DNA of 10,654 nt, from positions 1-10,654 of the forward strand of contig CAKPDZ010000047.1 in NCBI GenBank assembly GCA_934149155.1, in the 5' to 3' direction. This DNA is from an uncultured Clostridia bacterium (GTDB lineage: Bacteria > Bacillota > Clostridia > TANB77 > CAG-508). A program made the translations under genes and the position numbers. Of the stretch, positions 1 to 6,283 are shown one piece after another (the first letter of the stretch is position 1; every line of letters begins with the position of its first letter). The notes below the pieces were generated by a model, which worked only from the letters and a program-made list of their open reading frames with translations, ran no database searches and was not told the origin of the DNA.

Positions 1-50
1 ACCGGTCCCAAATGTGCAGTGAGCAAAACAGAACCGGTCCCAAATGTGCA
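1..50. repeat. Two direct copies of an 18-bp repeat, 32-bp period
   Basis: ACCGGTCCCAAATGTGCA occurs identically at 1-18 and 33-50, separated by 14 bases. The bases after the second copy (AATGCAAAGA) resemble the spacer after the first (GTGAGCAAAACAGA), so the unit looks like a 32-bp tandem repeat whose last copy decays into the leader of the next gene. The array may extend to the left of the window. The repeat is far richer in G and C than the surrounding DNA. With only two copies, spacers of 14 bases and no cas genes, it is not a typical CRISPR array. It ends 26 bases before the first gene, so it lies in or near that gene's leader. No function is assigned. Confidence 0.75.
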
Positions 51-76
51 AATGCAAAGAGAAGGAGGAATAAAAA

Positions 77-688
77 ATGAAAATTTTAAAGAAAATAAAT
101 AAGGGATTAATTTTAACTATATTAGTATTAGTGGTACTAATTATATATTTTGTTAATTTAGAAAAGCAAAGAGATAAAGATAAACCAGATATAAAAAAAA
201 CATGTGAGGAGTTTATTGCTTTTACTGATAAATATGCTGTATTACCAGAAGAGTTACAAACGCTTCAAAATGAAATTCCAGAAGAAAAAATGGAAGATTA
301 TATAAGACAAATGAAAAAGGACTTGACAAATTTTATGATAGATAATCCAGAAGCCATAAATATACAACAAAAGAATTTAGAATATAATTTAAAAAGCGGA
401 TATGATGTTTTACAAGTAAGAACTAAATTATCTAGAAAAATCCAAAAAATTAGTAGTTATCAATTTGAAAATAATCAAGTGACTGTAATGCTAGAAGATA
501 ATATAGAGGAAATTGTAAAAACTTCTGATGGAAATAAAGAATACACAAAAAGTAATGAATTATCTGTAAACGAAGACGAAATAATTTTAAAGAAAGTTGA
601 TGGTAATTGGAAAGTTGTTTATGCTAATTTGCAATTTGCTGATAATCCTAATTATTATAATGGAGTTAGAGAAACGGTTATGTATTAA
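77..688 (+). CDS. Membrane-anchored extracytoplasmic protein, unknown function
   Basis: This 203-aa protein has a lysine-rich N terminus followed by one hydrophobic segment (about residues 10-27), predicting an uncleaved signal anchor with the rest outside the membrane. No lipobox cysteine follows the hydrophobic segment. Residues 35-125 are charged and probably helical. The C-terminal part (about 126-190) alternates hydrophobic and charged residues and contains DGNWKVVYANLQF, a pattern often seen at the end of NTF2-like or similar small alpha+beta domains; that fold assignment is a guess. The start is supported by GGAGGA a few bases upstream. The ABC ATPase begins 71 bases after its stop with no terminator between, so it is probably co-transcribed with the transporter and may act as its surface partner or sensor. 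I do not recognise the family. Confidence 0.8.
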   Translation: MKILKKINKGLILTILVLVVLIIYFVNLEKQRDKDKPDIKKTCEEFIAFTDKYAVLPEELQTLQNEIPEEKMEDYIRQMKKDLTNFMIDNPEAINIQQKNLEYNLKSGYDVLQVRTKLSRKIQKISSYQFENNQVTVMLEDNIEEIVKTSDGNKEYTKSNELSVNEDEIILKKVDGNWKVVYANLQFADNPNYYNGVRETVMY

Positions 689-745
689 AACTTTAAAGAT
701 TGTTAATTAAAATAAATAGAACAGGTCAACAAAAGTATGAAAAGA

Positions 746-753
746 AAAGGAGG
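746..753 (+). promoter_or_regulatory. Ribosome binding site fixing the ABC ATPase start
   Basis: AAAGGAGG lies six bases before the ATG at 760. The open frame extends back to a TTG at 700, but that codon has no comparable Shine-Dalgarno sequence. The residues between also do not belong to the ABC fold, which begins at VLELKNVSKSF. The ATG at 760 is therefore chosen. Confidence 0.85.
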
Positions 754-759
754 ATAATA

Positions 760-1674
760 ATGGGGAAGACAGTATTAGAATTAAAAAATGTAAGTAAATC
801 TTTTGGAAAAAGAAAAATTATTGATAATTTAAATTTAGAAGTTCAAGAGGGAGAAATTTATGGATTTTTAGGACCAAATGGTTCAGGAAAAACAACTACA
901 ATAAAAATGATTTTAAAATTGATAAGCAGTGATTCTGGCGAAATAAAAGTAAATGGATATGACACAACTAAAGAATTTGAAAAAGCAATGGAATGTATAG
1001 GAGCGATAGTAGAAAATCCAGATTTATACAAATATATGTCAGGAATTGATAACTTAAGATTGCATGCAAGAATTAGAAATATAGATAAGAAAAGAATAGA
1101 AGAAGTTTTAGAATTAGTAGAACTAAAAGGCAGAGAAAAAGATAAGGTTGGAAAATATTCATTAGGAATGAAACAAAGATTAGGTCTTGCTTTGACATTA
1201 TTACATAAACCAAAAGTTTTGATTTTAGATGAACCAACAAATGGATTAGATCCTGCAGGAATAAAAAAATTAAGAGATATTTTAAAAGAAATTTCACATA
1301 AAGAAGGTGTTGCTGTATTTGTGTCATCACATATATTATCAGAAATGCAGTTAATGTGTGACAAAGTAGCTGTACTTGATAATGGAAAAATAGTTAAAAC
1401 TGAAAATATTACAAATGCAGACAATGACGAAGAAGTTATAGAAACAGTAGAAATCAAAGTAAATTATTTAGAAAAGGCACAAAACATTATTAAAGATAAA
1501 TTTCAAATAGATACAAAAATAGATAATAAAAATATAATAATTACACTTCCAGCAAATAAATTGCCACAAGTAATAAAAGAATTAGCAGTTGCAGATGTAG
1601 AAATAAAGGCAGTAATACCAAAAGAACATTCTTTAGAAGATATATTCTTTGATGCAACAAAAGGAGGAAAGTAA
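760..1674 (+). CDS. ABC transporter ATP-binding protein, BcrA/CcmA type
   Basis: This 304-aa cytoplasmic ATPase powers the ABC-2 permease encoded directly downstream. The nucleotide-binding domain is complete: Walker A GPNGSGKT (38-45), signature SLGMKQ (134-139), Walker B VLILDE with catalytic Glu158, D-loop GLD and switch His191. The Q-loop position carries IVENPDLY, with Glu in place of Gln, as is common in the BcrA/antibiotic-export subfamily. About 80 C-terminal residues follow the core and end in HSLEDIFFDATKGG, the usual tail of this subfamily. Related systems export or detoxify peptides such as bacitracin and lantibiotics, or other hydrophobic compounds; the substrate here is unknown. 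The permease ATG follows the stop by one base, so translation is probably coupled. Confidence 0.95.
   Translation: MGKTVLELKNVSKSFGKRKIIDNLNLEVQEGEIYGFLGPNGSGKTTTIKMILKLISSDSGEIKVNGYDTTKEFEKAMECIGAIVENPDLYKYMSGIDNLRLHARIRNIDKKRIEEVLELVELKGREKDKVGKYSLGMKQRLGLALTLLHKPKVLILDEPTNGLDPAGIKKLRDILKEISHKEGVAVFVSSHILSEMQLMCDKVAVLDNGKIVKTENITNADNDEEVIETVEIKVNYLEKAQNIIKDKFQIDTKIDNKNIIITLPANKLPQVIKELAVADVEIKAVIPKEHSLEDIFFDATKGGK
1661..1667 (+). promoter_or_regulatory. Ribosome binding site fixing the permease start
   Basis: AAGGAGG is placed eight bases before the ATG at 1676 and lies inside the last codons of the ATPase gene. It selects ATG 1676 over the in-frame TTG at 1649, which would add nine residues encoded by the Shine-Dalgarno region itself. 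Confidence 0.85.
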
Positions 1675-1675
1675 C

Positions 1676-3091
1676 ATGAAAATATTTAAATTATTTATAG
1701 ATGAAAACATAAAAACGTGGAAAAAGTTTTCAACTAAATTAGCAATAATTCTTATTATATTAGCACTTGTTGCTGGATTAGGATTGACAAAAGTCTTACA
1801 ACATATGGATGAAAATAGTGACTCAGTAATTCAATATGCAAGCACTTGGAAAGAAGGAGTAGAAGAAGATATAAATTCATATAAGGAACAATTAAAAGAA
1901 CCGGATTTACTGCAAAGTGAAAAAAATGACATTCAAAATAAAATAAAAATTGCTGAAGTTAGATTACAAAATAATATTAGTGTATATTCTGTTAATTGGA
2001 AAAATACAGTATTAAATAGTTTAGAAGAAAACATGGAGGAAAAATTACTAAATATAGTATTAGATAATAATTTTGAAGGTTATATAAATTATGAAAAAGA
2101 AAGTGAAAAACAGAAGTTAAATCAAAAAGAAATAACACAGCAAGAATATGATGATAATATTCAAATTTTAGATTTACGCTATAAATATCAAATAGGAAAT
2201 GTAGGAAATGAAGAGGTTATAAGAGATTCAAAAGAAGGATATTTGTATAAAATTAAAAATGAACAAAAAAGTATAAGAACAGGAATTGACTATCAAAGTA
2301 ATAGAGTTCTAACTGCAGAACAGAGAAAAGAATATGAAGATGATATAAAAATAAATATATACAAAATTGAAAATAATATAGTGAATGAAGACTATTCAAC
2401 AACAACAAATTATAGAATGATGTTTGAATCGTTAGCTTCAAGTTTTGTAATAACATTAATTGCTATATTTGCAATGATTGTAGCAGGAGGCGCAATATCA
2501 TCAGAAGTTTCTACAGGAACAATAAAATTTTGGGCATTAACACCAAATAAAAGATGGAAAATATTAACTGCCAAAATACTATCAATAATATTTTATTTAG
2601 TAGTAATAACATTAATAATGTCAATACTAAGTATAATCTGTGCAAATATATTTTTTGATACAGAAGGATGTGAATATATTTTTGTTAAAAATGGAAATGT
2701 AGAGAAAATAGGAAATACATTATTTATAATAGAATATTATTTTGCAAAACTAATTCCAGTAATAATATTTGCAATATTTGCATTAATGCTTTCTGTTATA
2801 ACTAGAAATACGTCTTTATCATTAGGCTTGAGCATTGCTACATATATGGGAAATAGTATAGCTATGATAATAATAAATTCTTATATAAAGAAAGATTGGA
2901 TAAAGATAATACCATTTAATAATTTGAATATTGCAGATAAAATTTTTCCAAATTTTAAGAGTATGCTATCAACAGGTTTAGAAAATACAACGACAACGTC
3001 TTTAGGATTTTCTATAGCTGTGCTAGGTGTATGTGTAATTCTTATGTTTGTGACTATGTACGATAGTTTTAATAAAAGAGATATAATTTAG
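1676..3091 (+). CDS. ABC-2 type permease with large extracytoplasmic insertion
   Basis: This 471-aa integral membrane protein is the partner of the preceding ATPase. One membrane segment (about 22-40) is followed by a hydrophilic region of about 210 residues (41-250). That region is rich in Glu, Lys, Gln and Asn, with several likely coiled-coil stretches (60-100, 115-160, 215-235). Five further segments follow at about 252-275, 300-327, 352-376, 380-400 and 440-462. After the second segment comes SSEVSTGTIKFWALTPNKR, the conserved cytoplasmic element of ABC-2 permeases that contacts the ATPase. Many simple ABC-2 permeases are 230-300 aa; the extra length here lies in the first loop, as in longer permeases of this superfamily. 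With the anchored protein encoded at 77-688 it probably forms an export or cell-surface stress complex; the substrate cannot be read from the sequence. Confidence 0.9.
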   Translation: MKIFKLFIDENIKTWKKFSTKLAIILIILALVAGLGLTKVLQHMDENSDSVIQYASTWKEGVEEDINSYKEQLKEPDLLQSEKNDIQNKIKIAEVRLQNNISVYSVNWKNTVLNSLEENMEEKLLNIVLDNNFEGYINYEKESEKQKLNQKEITQQEYDDNIQILDLRYKYQIGNVGNEEVIRDSKEGYLYKIKNEQKSIRTGIDYQSNRVLTAEQRKEYEDDIKINIYKIENNIVNEDYSTTTNYRMMFESLASSFVITLIAIFAMIVAGGAISSEVSTGTIKFWALTPNKRWKILTAKILSIIFYLVVITLIMSILSIICANIFFDTEGCEYIFVKNGNVEKIGNTLFIIEYYFAKLIPVIIFAIFALMLSVITRNTSLSLGLSIATYMGNSIAMIIINSYIKKDWIKIIPFNNLNIADKIFPNFKSMLSTGLENTTTTSLGFSIAVLGVCVILMFVTMYDSFNKRDII

Positions 3092-3150
3092 ATATTGTAT
3101 AAATGTTATTTAAATGATTTTACAATAAGTATGAAAAGCATTAAACATAT

Positions 3151-3300
3151 TTTTGAAATTTATAATATATTGTTTTGCAATACCGCGTAAGCGATTAAAC
3201 GAGTACATGCGAATGCGATATGGAGCAATCTACATACTAAAATTTAATATGAAGATTGCGACAGCAAGGTATAAAAAACAATATATTATAAATTTAAAAA
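3151..3300. repeat. MITE-like or structured palindromic element
   Basis: A perfect 21-bp inverted repeat at 3156-3176 and 3275-3295 extends imperfectly inward to TACC (3181-3184) pairing with GGTA (3268-3271), giving arms of about 30 bases around a core of about 85 bases. Inside are a second inverted repeat, GCAATCT (3225-3231) with AGATTGC (3253-3259), and two very small hairpins with GNRA-type loops: CGC-GTAA-GCG (3184-3193) and CAT-GCGA-ATG (3206-3215). AAACAT is present just outside each arm (3143-3148 and 3298-3303), which could be a target duplication. There is no open frame. The organisation fits a non-autonomous transposable element (MITE) or a dispersed structured repeat; if transcribed, the outer stem could also act as a terminator for the permease gene. 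Copy number in the genome would settle it. Confidence 0.6.
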
Positions 3301-3373
3301 CATTATATAATTTTAAAAAACTGTGAATTGACATTAGACAGTAGCATAAATTAAGAAAATTTTACCAAAAATA

Positions 3374-3402
3374 TTGCAAAAAAAACTAAATAATAGTATA
3401 AT
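3374..3402 (+). promoter_or_regulatory. Sigma-A-type promoter for the glycosyltransferase operon
   Basis: TTGCAA (3374-3379) and a perfect TATAAT (3397-3402) are separated by 17 bases. Transcription would begin near 3409 and give a leader of about 90 bases, purine-rich and without an evident hairpin. Confidence 0.7.
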
Positions 3403-3498
3403 ATAAAAGGTGGAAAAATAGAATATAATATAAAATCCACAAAAGACACTAAAAAACACAGATGCAAAAAATAAAAAAAGAAAAGAGAGAGGTAAAAA

Positions 3499-4755
3499 AT
3501 GGAGTATTTGTATATACTAAAACAAGTTTTAGTTTATATTTTAACAGCATACTGGTGTTATCAAACAGCAATTAGTTTGTGTTCACTAATAAAATTAAAA
3601 GACAAACCATATTTAACAAATAAAAATCACAAATTCATGGCAATAATACCAGCACATAACGAAGAAATGGTAGTATCAAATTTAATAGAAAGTTTAAAAA
3701 ATCAGACATATGATAAAAACTTGTATGACATATATGTAATTGCAGATAACTGTACAGACAACACAGCAAATGTTGCAAGAAGAGCAGGAGCAATAGTATT
3801 AGAAAGATTTGATCCAGCACACAAAACAAAAGGTTATGCACTACAATGGTTTTTAAAACAAAAAATAGAAGAGAACGCAGATTATGATGCATTTTTCGTA
3901 TTTGATGCAGACAATATAGTAGACAAAGACTTCATATTAAATATGAATAAAAAACTATGTCAAGGAGAAGACGTAGTTCAAGGATACAGAGATATTAAAA
4001 ATCCAACAGACAACTGGATAACCGCAGGATATGCACTATTCTATTGGACAATGCATAGACTATATCATTTAGCAAGATATAATGTAGGATTATCAACATT
4101 ATTAAATGGAACAGGATTCATGGTAAGATTTGATGTAGTAAAACCAGATGGATGGCAAACAGAAACATTAACAGAAGATATTGAATTTTCACTAAAAAGA
4201 ATTATAAAAGGTAAAAAATTAGGTTGGGCAACAGATGCAATTGTATATGATGAACAACCAACATCATTTAAGCAATCATGGTCACAAAGAAGCAGATGGA
4301 CAGTTGGACATATGCAATGTATGAAAAGATATACAGGAGAACTATTTAATAGTGTAAAAGAGCATAGATCATTAGTAACATTTGATGGTTTTTTATATAT
4401 AGTAGGAACAACACCAATGTTAATAATAACAATGTTAGTATTATTTATAAACTGTGCAATGTATGCAGCACAATCAATGACTAATATGGAATTTGCAATA
4501 AATATATTAAGATATCTTGTACCAACATTATTATTACCAATAGGAACAGCAATAGTTGCAATGACATTAGATAGAAAACCAATAAAACCAATGATAAAAG
4601 GATTATTATATTATCCATTATTTATGGGAACATGGGTAATAATAAATATCAAATGTTTATTTAAAAGAGAAACAACATGGGAGAAAATCGAACATGTTAG
4701 AGACATCAAAATTGCAGAAGTTTCAGAGGGAGAAGAAGTTCCAGAAAAAATATAA
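3499..4755 (+). CDS. Processive family 2 glycosyltransferase (BcsA/HasA-like)
   Basis: This 418-aa membrane glycosyltransferase transfers sugars from a nucleotide-sugar donor. It has the full set of processive GT2 motifs: PAHNEE (51-56) at the donor site, the DAD metal-binding motif (136-138, within FVFDADN), the TED acceptor/catalytic-base motif (225-227) and QRSRW (263-267), the Q-x-x-R-W signature of cellulose, hyaluronan and poly-N-acetylglucosamine synthases. A membrane segment is seen at about 6-30 and three more at about 295-318, 335-357 and 365-388. The start has GAGAGGT a few bases upstream. The acceptor and product (exopolysaccharide or glycolipid) cannot be told; the absence of other polysaccharide genes nearby argues against a large capsule locus. 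It is first in a run with the acyltransferase and TypA genes, under the promoter at 3374-3402. Confidence 0.92.
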   Translation: MEYLYILKQVLVYILTAYWCYQTAISLCSLIKLKDKPYLTNKNHKFMAIIPAHNEEMVVSNLIESLKNQTYDKNLYDIYVIADNCTDNTANVARRAGAIVLERFDPAHKTKGYALQWFLKQKIEENADYDAFFVFDADNIVDKDFILNMNKKLCQGEDVVQGYRDIKNPTDNWITAGYALFYWTMHRLYHLARYNVGLSTLLNGTGFMVRFDVVKPDGWQTETLTEDIEFSLKRIIKGKKLGWATDAIVYDEQPTSFKQSWSQRSRWTVGHMQCMKRYTGELFNSVKEHRSLVTFDGFLYIVGTTPMLIITMLVLFINCAMYAAQSMTNMEFAINILRYLVPTLLLPIGTAIVAMTLDRKPIKPMIKGLLYYPLFMGTWVIINIKCLFKRETTWEKIEHVRDIKIAEVSEGEEVPEKI

Positions 4756-4772
4756 ATTACACGGCAAACGTG

Positions 4773-4797
4773 AGGCACGAATTATCGTGCCTTTATC
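4773..4797 (+). terminator. Weak intrinsic terminator or attenuator
   Basis: AGGCACGA (4773-4780) pairs with TCGTGCCT (4785-4792) in a perfect 8-bp stem with loop ATTA, followed by only a short T-rich run (TTATCT). The stem is GC-rich for this genome. Because the tract is weak and no clear promoter precedes the next gene, partial termination inside the operon is more likely than a full stop. Confidence 0.55.
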
Positions 4798-4816
4798 TAA
4801 GTAAAGGGAGAAAAAT

Positions 4817-5656
4817 ATGTCATTTGAAAAAGTAAAAGTATATGCATTTGTAGGACCATCAGGGACAGGAAAAAGTTATAGAGCACAGATGGTAGCAAGT
4901 GAAAAAGATATACATTTCATAATAGATGATGGATTATTAATAAAAGATAATGAAATAATAGCTGGTGTTTCGGCAAAAAAAGCACCAACAAAAATAGAAA
5001 CAGTAAAACATGCATTATTTTATGAGGATGATGAAAAAAAACCAATAGAAAAAGCAATAAAAAAATATAAGCCAAACAAAATATTAATACTTGGAACATC
5101 AGATGGAATGGTACAAAAAATAGCAGCAAATTTAGGATTACCAGAAGTATCACAAATAACATACATAAACGAAGTAGCAACAGAAGAAGAAATGCAAACA
5201 GCTCGAAATATTCGTGTTACAGAAGGAAAACATGTAATACCTGTGCCAACATTTGAATTAAAAAAAGACTTTTCAGGATATTTACTTGACCCATTGCAAA
5301 TATTTAAATCAAAAGGAAAGGGCCAAAAGCCATATATATCAGAAAAAACAATAATAAGACCAACATTCAGTTATTTAGGAAGATTTACAATTTCTGATAC
5401 AGTATTTAGACAAATAATGGAATATCTAGCAGATAAGATGCCAGAAATATATAAAGTAATAAGAACAAGAGTAACAAGCACAGATGCTGGGCCAACAATA
5501 TATATGGAGGTTTCTGTAATGTATGGATGCAATATTCAGGAAACACTTAAAGAATTTAAAACAAAAGCAAGAAAAGAAATTGAAAAGTTGACAGCAATGA
5601 ATGTTATAGCACTTGATGTAGTAGCAAAAGGTATATATGTACCAGGACAAGATTAA
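4817..5656 (+). CDS. P-loop NTPase domain fused to an Asp23/Gls24-like domain
   Basis: This 279-aa protein has two domains. The N-terminal part opens with a Walker A motif GPSGTGKS (13-20) at the end of a first beta strand, followed by an IIDDGLLIKD segment (35-44) and a KILILGTSDG strand (88-97), like a small ATP-binding fold. The C-terminal part (about 183-275) matches the Asp23/Gls24 (DUF322) pattern: GRFTISDTVFRQI, then a beta hairpin YMEVSVMYGCNI, a charged helix with KARKEIEKLTAMNV and a final strand ALDVVAKGIYV. Stand-alone Asp23 proteins are envelope-associated stress proteins of Gram-positive bacteria. No transmembrane segment is seen. GGGAG lies upstream of the start. The acyltransferase gene begins 18 bases after the stop, linking it to lipid and envelope functions. 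The exact role is unknown. Confidence 0.8.
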   Translation: MSFEKVKVYAFVGPSGTGKSYRAQMVASEKDIHFIIDDGLLIKDNEIIAGVSAKKAPTKIETVKHALFYEDDEKKPIEKAIKKYKPNKILILGTSDGMVQKIAANLGLPEVSQITYINEVATEEEMQTARNIRVTEGKHVIPVPTFELKKDFSGYLLDPLQIFKSKGKGQKPYISEKTIIRPTFSYLGRFTISDTVFRQIMEYLADKMPEIYKVIRTRVTSTDAGPTIYMEVSVMYGCNIQETLKEFKTKARKEIEKLTAMNVIALDVVAKGIYVPGQD

Positions 5657-5674
5657 AAGAAAGAGGTAGCGCAA

Positions 5675-6262
5675 ATGATGATATTTAAACAAATAATAAG
5701 AGCTATAGTTAGAGGAGCAATACGTTTATACTTTATAGTTGTACATAGAGTAAAAGTTATAGGAACTGAAAACATTCCGAAGGACAAAAAAGAGCCACTA
5801 ATTTATTGTGGAAATCATAGAACATATAATGACCCACCATTAATGGTTGTTACAGCAAAAAGACATGTAAGATTTTTAGCAAAAGAAGAACTTCGTAAAA
5901 ATCCATTTTTTGCATTCTTAGGAGTTGTATTTGATGGAATATATGTAAAAAGGGATTCTAAAGATATATCTGCATTAAAAACAACACTTAAAGCATTAAA
6001 AAATGGAGAAAGTATAGCACTATTTCCAGAAGGTACTAGAAATGGAGTAGAAAAAGGAGAAAAAACAAAAGACGGAGCAGCATTTTTTGCTGTAAAGACA
6101 GGTGCAAGAGTTATTCCAGTAGGAATAACAGGAGGAGAAAAGCCATTTGATAAAATGACAATAAGATACGGGGAGCCAATGGATTTCAGCAATAGAAGTA
6201 AAGATGAATTAGATGAAATTACAGAAGAAATAATGGAAAAAATATTAGAATTAGCAAAATAG
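5675..6262 (+). CDS. plsC: 1-acyl-sn-glycerol-3-phosphate acyltransferase
   Basis: This 195-aa protein of the PlsC family transfers an acyl chain to lysophosphatidic acid to make phosphatidic acid, the precursor of membrane phospholipids. All four family motifs are present: NHRTYNDP with the catalytic His48 and Asp53 (H-x4-D), GIYVKR (88-93), FPEGTR (117-122) and VIPVGITGG (147-154). The length is at the short end of the normal range for Firmicutes. A hydrophobic N-terminal helix (about 6-23) probably anchors it to the cytoplasmic face of the membrane. AGAGGT is placed seven bases before the first ATG; a second ATG directly follows, so the start is uncertain by one codon. It lies 18 bases after the preceding gene and 21 before typA, typical of one operon. 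The family also includes acyltransferases for other lysophospholipids. Confidence 0.93.
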   Translation: MMIFKQIIRAIVRGAIRLYFIVVHRVKVIGTENIPKDKKEPLIYCGNHRTYNDPPLMVVTAKRHVRFLAKEELRKNPFFAFLGVVFDGIYVKRDSKDISALKTTLKALKNGESIALFPEGTRNGVEKGEKTKDGAAFFAVKTGARVIPVGITGGEKPFDKMTIRYGEPMDFSNRSKDELDEITEEIMEKILELAK

Positions 6263-6283
6263 AAAAAGGGAGAGAATAGAAAA

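Larger units (their letters stand above)
3092..3498. other. Non-coding stretch of 407 bases
   Basis: There is no convincing gene here on either strand. From left to right it holds a weak AT-only dyad (TATTGTA at 3093-3099 with TACAATA at 3121-3127) that is a poor terminator candidate, then a large palindromic element at about 3151-3300, then a sigma-A-type promoter at 3374-3402 and an A-rich leader to the glycosyltransferase start. A TTGACA at 3328-3333 has no good -10 partner. The middle of the palindromic element is clearly less AT-rich than its flanks. Confidence 0.7.

Noticed and set aside
1..50. CRISPR array
   Set aside because: Only two 18-bp repeats with a 14-base spacer that itself resembles the bases after the second copy; units are too short and no cas gene is visible.
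700..759. Longer N terminus of the ABC ATPase from TTG 700
   Set aside because: No ribosome binding site for the TTG, residues unlike the ABC fold, and an ideal AAAGGAGG precedes ATG 760.
858..1457. 199-aa minus-strand reading frame inside the ABC ATPase gene
   Set aside because: It lies wholly opposite a clearly conserved ATPase, has a low-complexity Ser/Phe/Ile-rich translation typical of antisense of AT-rich genes, and has no ribosome binding site.
3093..3127. Terminator directly after the ABC permease gene
   Set aside because: The dyad TATTGTA/TACAATA is entirely weak pairs with a long loop and no T-run; the larger palindrome downstream is a better candidate.
3328..3356. Promoter using the perfect TTGACA at 3328-3333
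   Set aside because: At 17-18 bases downstream only TTAAGA/TAAGAA is found, a poor -10; the TTGCAA/TATAAT pair at 3374-3402 is clearly better.
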